This document shows positions 54,219 through 64,000 of a stretch of 64,000 nucleotides of DNA, piece after piece. The notes beneath the pieces were generated by a model. It did not search any database and was not told where the DNA came from. It saw only the letters and a list, made by a program, of their open reading frames with translations. The stretch is taken from contig CM077643.1 in assembly GCA_039707465.1 (NCBI GenBank), forward strand, positions 328,107,419 to 328,171,418, given 5' to 3'. How positions within the stretch are numbered: position 1 is the first letter of the stretch; every line of letters begins with the position of its first letter. A program made the position numbers and the translations under genes. This DNA is from Rhabdophis nuchalis. Taxonomy: Eukaryota; Chordata; Lepidosauria; Squamata; Natricidae.

Positions 54219-57200
54219 TATAGTAGGATACATCAGAAGTTTCCTTCAATGGTAGTAATCGCTTAAGATTTGAATTTGAACTCAAGTTACTGTTATTGTT
54301 TTAGGTCAGGAATGAGAAACCTGTGATCCTGCAAATGTTACAGCAAAATCTTTCTTCATTGGCTGGTGTGCAGTGGGACTTGTAATTGAGCAACAAACTA
54401 TTGTATAACTACCATTCCTAAATTCTAATTGTAAGTGATCACAGAAAAGCAATGCTTTAGAAGCAATCATGTAAATGTTTGTGTGGTGTGTGGTTATGTG
54501 TGAAGTGTATATTAGATTTGTTCATATTCCAGCCCGATGAAACATAAACTAAGCATCAAATATACCAACTTGATACTGAAAATTATATTCTAGAAAGATA
54601 TTATTTTTAATCAAAATTTGAGGTAATGTTTTTATTTTCTCCCACTTTAGCTGGCTATTTTATTTCATAAGTTATGAAGTATACAAGTTCTTTGATCATT
54701 TCATGTTTTACAATTGTTTCTATATTCCTATGGTACTGGAGGCAAAAACAAACCAATCTTTTTATCAGTGTGATGAAAAAACAAACAGCTGGCGTACGTA
54801 ATATTTTATATTTAAACATTGAAATCATACCATCGTCATAACTTTTTCTGCCAAACACACTGACTTGGTAATAAGCATCCTTTTGTGAAAAGGATTGAAT
54901 ATATTTAAATTTATTTTATATTTTAATACAGAGAGGTATATTTGCTTGCCATCGTGGGTGCTGAGGAAGACCATATCCTACAGCAATCACTGAGTTCCAT
55001 CACATGCTCGACAATATATTGCTTCTCTCACCATCTGTTGGTCTCAAAGAAGTCACTTTGAGTGGACAGTGGTGCAGAGTTGTGAAACCCAGAATATTGT
55101 CCCCCAGTTCCATCCAAATTAGGAAACAAAATTTATACGCAGCAACACAGCTGCTTTTCTTAATAGGAACATTAATAGGAACGTACTCGGAGTTTTATTT
55201 TAAATCACCTCTTTGCTTCTCTCCTCCTACTCCAAAGCTGATAAAAGTGACTGAAAAATATAAAGCTAATGGCCAGTAGCCACAGCCAAGTTCAGCACAT
55301 TTCTGAAGCAAAAGAAATACCCTGCCTTAAGTTATATATCACAGTGATCTAAATATTAACTTCATGCTTTTGTAAGATTAATGCTGTGAACTTTTTTCTG
55401 TACAGCTGTCCTTGCCAGCAATTTTTAAACCTAAAAATATAGTTTTCATTTCTATACATATATAGAAATGAAAAGCCCTAGCCTCTGCGGGTTTAAGTCG
55501 TGCTTTGTGCTCCAATTTTACTGCATATGCAGCATCTAAAATGGTTGGTTAACTTGCTGTCCCACTGCTAAAATTGCAAGGCGTGCAGCTCTTGTGCAAG
55601 AAGAGGAGGAGAATTACATGTGATCCAGAACATATACTGTGCTCACTTTTACCAAACAATTAATTTTGCAGACTACAGAGAATTATATGGCCACATTGTT
55701 TGTAGTTAGCCCAAAATATGCTTTAGTATGGAGTAAACTTCCTTTAATTCGGTGGGATGTTTTTCTGAATACATGGACAGTCTTGCTGTGTAAACCATCG
55801 TTTTTAAGAACACGTATCACATAAAATAGATTAGAAATGTAATATGAGAAGTAATATTGAATCATTTTAGTAGAAGCAAAGCACTTCAAATGGTGCCTGC
55901 AGGTTCATATTAGATTTTTAACACAGGGGTTCTGTTTGTCATAACCATTTGTTCCCATAGTAGAACAGACTGAAAGGTAACAATGATGAGTTGGTGCAAT
56001 ATATTACATTAAATAAACTTGTCTGGTTAGCACTGCATGAAAAGCTTTGTTTACATTACTGTAAGATGTTTTCTGCTTTATTATAATTCTGCTGTGCAAA
56101 TAAATTAAGAGAGGTTTTGACAGTTCATTTACGTTCCATATGCACACAAAAAATGAAGGACTTTACTTATTGTATTGTATTTTGGCTTATTAGTGGAAAA
56201 TATTTTGTTTTATAAAAAAAATTGCTGCGTGGCATCATCAATCCTATAATCAGAAAAAGCAAGCAGATGAAAGATTGCCTTATCTGCTTGTTGCCATATT
56301 GAAAAGAAGAACAAATAACAAATACTATATTTAGATAGTTAGTATTTCAAAGACAGCAAATAGTGTTGAATCACTGGGATGTGGGGAGGAGGGAGGCGTG
56401 GAAGAGAGAATTTATTAATAGGAACTATATTTTTTGCTTTTCTTTTTTAACCACTGTATGGTTTTCCACTTCAGAATTTGTACATATAGTCTTATATGAA
56501 TGAATTTGAAATTATACGAATTAAGAGCCTTCCCTGTGATATATTAAGAGAGGTTGTGATGGTTCTTTTTCTTCACATACATACTAAAAAAGAGATGAAG
56601 GCCTTTACTTTATTGTGTTATACATAATAACATTCTTTTAAAATCCTTCCAAATTCTTAGTTTACAAAATAATAGTCCTTAAACTTGTCTTATTAAGGGA
56701 AATCTTTCAGCTGCTTTTAGTGCAAGTCGGTATATTTCTACAAAACTAAGCCTCATTAAACTCCCAGATAAACATGCATAAGTGCTGTAGCCTTTGTCAC
56801 TTGGGCTGCAATTATAATAAGCTTAGTTTCCTTTAAGTGTGCTCTGTTGAATTCTAAAAAAACTTTATTTTTCAATAGATATGTATATGATTTTATAGAG
56901 CTTTCCGTATCTATTTTATGATTTCCTAGTGCTTAAAATAGTACACCTGGACTTTGTTCTAAAAGGTTTTTTAATTTTTTTTAAAAAAAATATTATTGGA
57001 TGAGAAGGCTGATTTTCATAACAAGTAGTATATACTTTTATTTTGGAAGATACACATTTTCACACTTAAATACGTTCAGCATTCCTGGGATATATCACCC
57101 CTATAGTGATTTGATAATTTTATTGATCTATAGAATATAATGCCCACTTTCTTCAGTTCCAGATGCCTTAGCAAGTCAGTTATGGATCTATGACCAATAC

Positions 57201-57980
57201 TTGAAGAAACGTATATGTTAACTTTTCCCATCCTTTCCTGTAATCCAATTACTTTGTTATATAATAGTCCAGATAATTCTTATTGATGATCAGCATTTAC
57301 TCCAGGTTGTAACTGCTCCAGATGAAACTCCTTCTATTTGTATCAAAATTCTCGTCATCCTGAGCAGAACATGACTTCTACAATAGTAAGGTTCCAATGG
57401 ATATTTAAGAATTACCAAAGTGCTTTTCTCAGATCCAGATCTTCTGATAAGGGTCTCTGTTATAAAAACAATGAAGTCCAATATTGCTTTCATTCAATAA
57501 ATTACACAATTAACTGTTCCAAGGCATAGTCTTTCGGGCACTTTAAATATGCCCATATCTTTTTAAAAGCATGCTTTTATATCTCTCTTATTTTGAGGAT
57601 CTCAAGAAAGTATACTGTACATTACATTACATAGTGATGTCACAAAATAGGCTAACAGATATAAAAGCACTTTACTATTATTGTTCAATCCATGATCATC
57701 CAAAAATATTAAACTTGCAATATGATATATACAAATTACTATAGAATAATTGTATATAATATATACCAATTACTATAGAATAATTTTGAGAAAATACTTC
57801 TATATATCTACATTAACACCATGTTAATACTACCTCTTGTAATTTTAATTTCATTTGCTTTTATCTTTCTATTCATAATTTATAAACCAAACATGTCACT
57901 AATTTATTTGCATTTTTGTGTCACATAATTCAGTTTTAGTTCCTTTCCTCTTAACATTAATCTAGATAGCTGTTGCTCTA
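54219..57980. other. Unassigned, mostly unique AT-rich DNA
   Basis: About 3.8 kb with no gene or transposon recognised. A local direct duplication (56101-56182 and 56541-56624) is listed under findings. Confidence 0.5.
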
Positions 57981-58059
57981 TAATCTTGATTTCTACTAAA
58001 ACAAAAGTATCAAAACCTCAAAAAGGCAAACAAATAAAGATGCTTCTTTTCTTATTTTG

Positions 58060-60115
58060 CCTTACTAAGAAAATGGCTACTAAAAATGGCAAGAGAGGGC
58101 AAGATGAGCTTGTTACAGATATCTGCAAAAAACATCGTTACATAAAATATACTTCAGAAATAATCTGAACAGATAGGAAATAAAATGGATGCTTTAAAAA
58201 AAGAATGGATGAAAGATTTATAAAGTTTAGAGTGGAAATGAGAATAGATGTTAAAAAGATGGGAAGTTCCATAAAACAAATATCTGGAGGTAAAACAAAT
58301 AAATGATAAAGTAGAAATTTTAGAGAGTAAATTCCAGGCAGAGAGCTGGAAAGAGAACTGGATAATCTGGGTTTACTGGAACTGAGAAATAATTCTATTT
58401 GAGATTCAGACCTCTTCTAGAGGTTTCAGATGACAATATTATAGAAAGGATTATTAACATTATGGCAATTTTTTAGACTTTGAGAACGAAGGGGTAGACA
58501 CAGAACTTGATAGTGATATAGAATAATTTGGTATAGAATAAATTGCAGTTTTGCCAGAAAAAGGAATGTTTCTAAGAATGTTTTGATCGATTTTGTTAGA
58601 AAGAAGACAAGAAATCAAATCCTGCAGCAGCATTTTAACATAAAATTCAAAATGGATAATAGAGGTACAATCGTTCTGAAGGAGATTCCTATTAGAATTT
58701 TCTGTAAGAGAAAAGAATATGCCTCTGTGGTTGAAAAATGAAAAGAGAGGCAAAAATTATTGATGCTGAACCCTAACTTTGATCAAAGTATGACCAATAA
58801 ATAAAGAATAAGGAACTGAGAACAGATTGAATCTTATATTGTAAATGTTTTGATAATGAACACTTACAACCTCATCAAAGTATGATGAGCTCTGTTTTAC
58901 AAGGAGAAAAGATGCCAGAGACTCGGAAAGATGTTAGTACACTTTACTATAAAGTGTCAAGGTTTGACTTTAGCAAGGAATTACAGAGAAATATTATTAT
59001 TTTAAAAATATTATTTTACAACAATTTTAGCTTAAAATATGAAATATTTTTGCAAGAGTTTATTCCTGTTGATGATCAATATAGGGTTACCTGAAAGACA
59101 ATTAATTTATCAATATAACTGTGTAGGATATTCTGGAATATTTGGAACAACTTATGAAAAACAAGCTGTGTTATAGATGCAAAGAAAACTTTTGGCAATT
59201 TAAACTACATTTTCTTTTTTAAGATTCTGGAAAATCTGGATTTTGGAAGAAATTTTATAAAATCGGTGAAAAACATTTATGCTCCATGGATGACACAAAT
59301 AACTGTGAATAAAAATTTCACCAAACCACATGAGATACTTAAAGGAGCAAGACAAAGTTCTCCACTGTTCCCTCTCCTGTTTGTTTTAGTTCTTGAAATA
59401 TTGAATAAGGACATAGAAGAAGATGAGAGGACTGTGGGTATACAAATTTTAAAAGAGTCATACAAGTTAAGAACTTTTTAGGATGACTTGGGTCTGATTT
59501 TGGAAGGCCCTTTAGAAGAAATTGAACTTTTAATTAGTAAATTGAAAGGAATTTGGGGCATTAATATATTTCAAAATTAATAAACGTGACAAAGATATTA
59601 ACAAAAAAATGAAGATATAAGATCAAACACATTGGATGAATAGAATGGGTTTTAAGATTTAGAAGAAGATAAAATACATGGACAAACAAACATTGATTGC
59701 ATGTTATTTCAAAATATGTTAGATTTGGAATGAAGTTAAAAAAATGTGCCAAGATGGGACAAAATACAATTGCCATTGTTGGGAAGAATTAATTGTGATA
59801 AAGATGAATATTTTAATTTTGTTTTAGACAATGCCTGTTTTGACAACTGATGCATCATTTTAACAATGGAAGAAGGCTGTATCTAAATTTTTGTGGCAGG
59901 AGAAAATGTTTTATGAAATATAAGGTATTACAGGACACAAGGGAAAGAGAATAATTTTTAAATGATTAAAAATATAAGTAAACATAAATGGTCAACTTAT
60001 TATGATGTACCAAAAGTAAGTGTTTCATTGGGAAACACTGTTATGGAGAAGTAATTGCAAAACCATGCTCAACAATGTTTGAGAACTCTGGGACAATTTG
60101 AGGTTCCAGGAGATT
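58060..60115 (+). mobile_element. Decayed L1 LINE lacking its endonuclease region
   Basis: Across many stops the sequence reads as L1 ORF1 (about 58360-58790: ELRNNSI, NFLDFENEGVDTELDSDIE, then VREKNMPLW), and from about 58890 as L1 ORF2 reverse transcriptase. The best RT block (59266-59481) shows VKNIYAPWMTQITVNKNFT and a GARQSSPLFPLLFVLVLEIL motif B region. Later blocks include RWDKIQLPLLGRINCDKDEY and WSTYYDVPK. ORF1 is followed almost at once by the RT, so the endonuclease domain is deleted. The number of stops indicates great age. Confidence 0.7.
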
Positions 60116-60778
60116 AGAGAAGAGGAAACTTTGTCTATCTTCAAGAAGATGAAGAAAGAACATCTGAGAAATTGCAGACCTTTCAGCTCTAAACAATCCA
60201 AAGTCCTCAAGCAGATGATTACAATAATTTTTTGTATCTTTGGGTCAATGTTGACTGGCTTTTTGCCTAAGGCAGGAATAGAATTGTGTCCTCCCAATTT
60301 CCAGTTAATCATCTTTAATCTCTATACCAAACTGCATCTCTTTGGATATGGGTAAATTATAATATCTCAAGCATCTGAAAAACAGATGTATTGTTCACAA
60401 AAATTATTTTTTAAGTATTAGAAAGTTACCATTGTTTCCTGTTGATTATGTTTTTTTGTATTTCAATAATAGAATGGGATACAAATATTATCATAGCAAG
60501 TTAATATGCAATTAATGAAGTGCTAATTTTTAAATCAGCAAAAGCAAAAAAAAATCATCTGTGGAGATGAACATAAGAGTTGATTAGATTACAGAGAGAA
60601 TTCATAGTCAATCGGTTCCCCTTGAATTAACACCCCAGCTGCTATATGCTGCAATATGCAGAGCAAAGTCTCCAGGCGCAACACAAACATATGTATCAAA
60701 TATTTGGGCAAGGGCATTGGTAGAATAAGTAGTTTCCATCTTTACATAGCACTACTTACTTAATTAAATTAGTTTCTG
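60116..60778. other. Unassigned AT-rich DNA
   Basis: May include more diverged L1 3' sequence, but none could be recognised with confidence. Confidence 0.4.
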
Positions 60779-60780
60779 CC

Positions 60781-61890
60781 CAATTGCACTCACCGCTGGG
60801 TGATATCATCCGTGGTTTTGGGGTAGAGTATCACCTCTACGCTGATGATACGCAGCTGTATATATCTACCCCAAACCACCCCAATGATGCCGTAGCGGTG
60901 ATGTGCCAGTGCCTGGAAGCCGTGCGGATCTGGATGGGAAGTAACAGACTCAGTCTCAACCCGACCAAGACCGAGTGGCTGTGGTTTCCGGCCGCCCGAT
61001 TCAACCAGCTGACTTCATCGCTGGCCATAGGGTGCGAACATCTTGCCCCTGTGGATGGGGCGCGCAACTTGGGTGTCCTCCTGGATACCCGGCTGTCCAT
61101 GGAAGATCAAGTGACAGCCGTGGCCAGGAGGGCGTTTTACCAGGTCCGCCTGGTACGCCAGTTGCGCCCCCTATTGGATCGCGATGCCCTTTGCACAGTC
61201 ACTCATGCCCTCGTGACATCCCGACTGGACTATTGTAACTCTCTCTACATAGGGCTCCCCCTGAGGTGCACCCGGAGACTTCAGCTTGTCCAGAATGCAG
61301 CCGCGCGAGCTATAATGGGGACCGCAAGGTACACCCACATAACACCTCTCTTGCGCGAGCTGCACTGGCTGCCTGTCGTCTTTCGGGTGCGCTTCAAGGT
61401 GCTAGTTGTCATCTTTAAAGCGCTCCATGGCTCGGGACCTAGCTATCTGCGGGATCGGATCCTGCCCCATACATCCTCACGGCCGATTGGCTCCCACAGA
61501 GAGGGACTTCTCCGGGTGCCGTCCACTAGACTTTGTCAGCGGGCGACGCCCAGGAGAAGGGCCTTCTCTGTGGCGGGCCCAGCCCTCTGGAACGACCTTC
61601 CCCCCGACATTAGAACAACTACGGACCTCCGCTCCTTCCGCCAAAAATTAAAAACACACTTTTTCTGCTTGGCCGGCCTAGGGTAGTCTCTTCCTTTGGG
61701 GGTTTTTTAGGGAACATTAGTTTTTAATGGGGATTTTAGCGCAGGGACAATTAGTTTAATTTATTTTTATTTTACTGTATTATTGATGTACATATTTTGT
61801 GTTTTTAGTTTTTCCCTGTGCACCGCTCTGAGTCCCTCTGGGGAGAAGACGCGGTATATAAAATAAAAATATTATTATTATTATATATTA
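60781..61890 (+). mobile_element. CR1/L2-type LINE, 5'-truncated, youngest-looking copy
   Basis: It starts just upstream of the YADD box and continues to the tail GTGCACCGCTCTGAGTCCC with ATTATT repeats at 61866-61890. Its ORF2 part is open throughout, unlike the other copies. It serves here as the reference for recognising the C-terminal fragments at 13.2, 18, 40.4, 46 and 48 kb. Confidence 0.9.
60784..61686 (+). CDS. LINE ORF2 C-terminal part (RT palm motif C onward), open but partial
   Basis: A 300-codon uninterrupted frame. It begins GDIIRGFGVEYHLYADDTQ, including the catalytic YADD of RT motif C, then KTEWLWFP, LGVLLD, LDYCNSLYIGLPLRC, LLRELHWLPVVFRVRFK and ends LRSFRQKLKTHFFCLAGLG. The endonuclease, fingers and palm motifs A and B are absent because of 5' truncation. 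The methionine at 60784 belongs to flanking sequence and is not the natural start. It is not expected to be functional; an open frame this long suggests a recent insertion. Confidence 0.8.
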   Translation: MHSPLGDIIRGFGVEYHLYADDTQLYISTPNHPNDAVAVMCQCLEAVRIWMGSNRLSLNPTKTEWLWFPAARFNQLTSSLAIGCEHLAPVDGARNLGVLLDTRLSMEDQVTAVARRAFYQVRLVRQLRPLLDRDALCTVTHALVTSRLDYCNSLYIGLPLRCTRRLQLVQNAAARAIMGTARYTHITPLLRELHWLPVVFRVRFKVLVVIFKALHGSGPSYLRDRILPHTSSRPIGSHREGLLRVPSTRLCQRATPRRRAFSVAGPALWNDLPPDIRTTTDLRSFRQKLKTHFFCLAGLG

Positions 61891-61894
61891 TTTA

Positions 61895-62090
61895 AAAAGG
61901 AAAAGAACAATAAACCAGAAGTAATGAACCTCATAGAGTACTGTGGTAGTCAGTATCTCCTGGAAAACTCAAGAAAGGTCAATGTATCCTCATATCATAA
62001 TGTAAATGTGAAAATCATGCTGATATTACTGGTGCTCTTTTGTACACCTATGAATGTGGCTAACACCCTGATACATTCTTCATCTATTCA
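61895..62090. other. Unassigned AT-rich DNA
   Basis: No supported feature. Confidence 0.5.
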
Positions 62091-62200
62091 ATACAATACA
62101 ATAGCAGAGTTGGAAGGGACCTTGGCAGTCTTCTAGTCCAACCCCAGCCTAGGCACGAAGCCCTATACCGTTTCAGACAAATGGCTGTCCAACAAAAAAT
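62091..62200 (-). repeat. CR1 3' end, minus strand
   Basis: ATACAATACAATAGCAGAG is the inverted terminal repeat array. It is followed by TTGGAAGGGACCTTGG, TCTAGTCCAACCCCAG and CGTTTCAGACAAATGGCTG. Truncated at about 62200. Confidence 0.8.
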
Positions 62201-62480
62201 TCCAAAAGTATTAATATAGGCTTTCCAACCATACCTTCCAGATGAACTGTCATTATATATAAATTAAATGAAGAAATGCAGTTCACATTTAATTTGGTGC
62301 ATTCTTATAAATATATGCTTTAAAAGTTAATCCCCTTCCTTTCAGTATTTTGTACTCCCAGGTAAATGATAAACAACTACAATCATTGGTGGAATGCAGT
62401 TTTATTTCTTCTGCTATCCAACTTTTTAGTTATTTATCTAGAAGTAAATGCAGCAAGATTTAGGATTATATTAAGATTAT

Positions 62481-62564
62481 ATTTTATCAGCAAGAAAGCA
62501 GTATTGTACTTAATAAATATATCTATATTTATTAAGTACAATGCTGCTTTCTTGCTGATAAAAT
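62481..62564. repeat. Near-perfect 41-bp inverted repeat with 2-bp spacer
   Basis: The left arm is 62481-62521 and the right arm 62524-62564. They are reverse complements with one mismatch (T against C within GCAG-ATTG). The arms start ATTTTATCAGCAAGAAAGC. The right arm ends exactly where the SINE at 62565 starts. Confidence 0.9.
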
Positions 62565-62906
62565 CAGGGACACGGTGGCTCAGTGGCTAAGACGCTGAGC
62601 TTGTTGATCAGAAAGGTCGGCAGTTTGGCGGTTCAAATCCCTAGTGCCATGTAATGGAGTGAACTCCCATTACTTGTCCAAGCTTCTGCCAACCTAGCAG
62701 TTCAAAAGCATGCAAAAATGCAAGTAGAAAAATAGGGAAGGTAACAGCATTCCGTGTGCCTTCAGCATTTAGTCATGCCGGCCACATGACTATGGAGACT
62801 TTGGACAGCGCTGGTTCTTCAGCTTTGAAATGGAGATGAGCATTGCCCCCTAGAGTCAGGAATGACTAGCACATATGTGTGAAGGGACCATTTACCTTTA
62901 CCTTTT
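62565..62906 (+). mobile_element. Sauria-type tRNA SINE, full length
   Basis: The head has an A box TGGCTCAGTGG (62576-62586) and a B box GGTTCAAATCC (62630-62640), the internal RNA polymerase III promoter. The body is CTTCTGCCAACCTAGCAG, then GGAAGGTAACAGC and GACAGCGCTGG. The 3' end is TTTACCTTTACCTTTT, the tail recognised by Bov-B type LINE machinery. It is a transposed tRNA derivative, not a tRNA gene. Confidence 0.9.
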
Positions 62907-62909
62907 AAA

Positions 62910-63490
62910 TATAGGTAAAAATTAAAAAAATATGCATAAAAATAAAAATCCAAAGGTACTTTCACATGGAGTTTTCCATTGCTCGAGAATGATCTGTGCA
63001 CTGAGTGATCTCATGGAATAGACTCCCTTATTTCTAGCAAGACAATTTATTTTTAGCACAGATGCAATGTATTGGAGTCCCCCTCCCTAAATTAGTCATT
63101 TCCTTGTATTGAATTGACTTTGTGGCAATCCATTTTGCTATTTGCTGTCATGTCTTTCAAGAGGAAAGATGATCGATATCTTGACAGTCTTCTTTCAAAA
63201 ATAAAACTCATTCTTTTTCTGATGTGCCAGGAAAAATGAACACATAAAAAAAGTAATATTTTAGGAAGGTTCAAGCAATATATTTCTATTTTGCACAATT
63301 GAAGGGATTATTGTTACGTTAGGCTCTCCCAGAGTGAGGCTAGCACAGTGATCATCTTCAACTTGCTTTTGTGTGAGAGTGCTGTAATTTAAGGCAATAG
63401 TTCCTGGTAGCATACTGAACATTCACTCCTCCAATTTCTTCTGACATTAAGAAAAATAAATATATAAAACCAACTGTAAAAAATGGAAGA
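62910..63490. other. Unassigned AT-rich DNA
   Basis: No supported gene or repeat. Confidence 0.5.
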
Positions 63491-63495
63491 ACCTA

Positions 63496-64000
63496 CAGGT
63501 GAAACTCGAAAAATTAGAATATTGTGCAAAAGTTCATTTATTTCAGTGATGCAACCTAAAAGGAGAAACTAATATATGAGATAGACTCTTTACATGCAAA
63601 GCAAGATAGTTCAAGCCGTGATTTGTCATAATTGGGATGATTATGGTTTACAGCTCATGAAAACCCCAAATCCACAATCTCAGAAAATTCGAATATTGTG
63701 AAAAGGTACAATATTCTAGGCTCAAAGTGTTCCACTCTAATCAGTTAATTAAGCCATAACACCTGCAAAGGGTTCCTGAGCCTTTAAATGCTCTCTCAGT
63801 CTGGTTCAGTAGGAATTACAATCATAGGAAAAACTGCTAGCCTGACAGTTGTGCAGAAAACCATTATTGTCACCCGCCATAAGGAGGGAAAGCCTCAAAA
63901 GGTAATTGCAAAAGATGTTGGATGTTTCCAAAGTGCTTTATCAAAGCACATTAATAGAAAGTTATAAATGAAGTCTGCCTTTTGAAACCATTTCTCAACC
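63496..64000 (+). mobile_element. Tc1-type DNA transposon, left part, cut by window end
   Basis: The terminal repeat starts CAGGTGAAACTCGAAAAATT directly after a TA dinucleotide (63494-63495). The internal repeat CAGAAAATTCGAATATTGTG near 63680 mirrors it, as in Tc1 elements with repeated transposase-binding sites. The 5' UTR and transposase start follow. The right end lies beyond the window, or is truncated near 63970, where similarity to the remembered family seems to stop. Confidence 0.85.
63824..63967 (+). pseudogene. Tc1 transposase N-terminus, broken
   Basis: The frame reads GKTASLTVVQKTII, then RHKEGKPQKVIAK and SALSKHINRKL, the first helix-turn-helix (PAIRED-like) DNA-binding domain of Tc1 transposases, which binds the terminal repeats. 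The start codon position holds ATA instead of ATG (63824-63826). A TAA stop (63965-63967) ends the frame after 47 codons, so no transposase can be made. Confidence 0.75.

Noticed and set aside
62565..62645. Possible tRNA gene (A and B boxes at normal spacing)
   Set aside because: No cloverleaf-compatible acceptor stem and a continuous SINE body with an ACCTTT tail follow; it is a SINE head.

Overview
The window looks like ordinary, repeat-rich, AT-rich intergenic or intronic DNA from a squamate reptile, most probably a snake. The basis is the repeat community: CR1 and L2-like LINEs with squamate-type 3' ends, a Sauria-type tRNA SINE ending in repeated ACCTTT, two other tRNA-derived SINE families, decayed L1, a Penelope-like element, many short hAT elements with 8-bp target duplications, a Helitron, a Tc1 element and long tetranucleotide microsatellites. 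There are no bacterial genes, rRNA genes or CRISPR arrays. No exon of a host protein could be named.

Layout. 0-10 kb: AT-rich DNA with small DNA transposons (626-879, 1721-1906, 1993-2362, 9333-9480) and a solo LTR (3412-3949). 10.4-14.2 kb: an almost complete LINE ORF2 carrying a second LINE in its 3' UTR, which itself carries a palindromic hAT MITE. 14.4-20 kb: a CR1 3' end, a GC-rich inverted-repeat cluster (16.1-17.1 kb) and a 2.4-kb minus-strand LINE that has lost its YADD box. 21.5-22.4 kb: a Penelope-like fragment. 23.8-24.9 kb: the only strong CpG island, with CCAAT, GC-box and TATA-like motifs and a consensus splice donor. It is the best candidate for a host promoter and a non-coding first exon on the plus strand. 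About 0.6 kb beyond that donor is a perfect 57-bp inverted repeat.

25-33 kb is mostly unique AT-rich DNA, probably intron if the promoter call is right. 33.8-35.85 kb holds an L1-type element with a 5' UTR, ORF1 and a polyadenylated end but no ORF2, flanked by a 9-bp duplication (HAL1-like). 37-54 kb holds several copies of one hAT family with intact target duplications, two LINE insertions bordered by inverted copies of flanking sequence, and a Helitron (49,306-51,420) loaded with duplicated CR1 pieces, a nested hAT element and a 450-bp compound microsatellite. 58-60 kb is a decayed L1. 60.8-61.9 kb is the youngest-looking LINE copy, with a 300-codon open frame. 62.5-62.9 kb is a full-length SINE beside a near-perfect 41-bp inverted repeat. 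63.5 kb to the window end is a Tc1 transposon of a type known for horizontal spread.

The elements do not form a cooperative system. The window is a layered insertion record, and insertion order can be read in several places from interrupted elements and target duplications. Family names come from recognised sequence and protein motifs, not from a database search.
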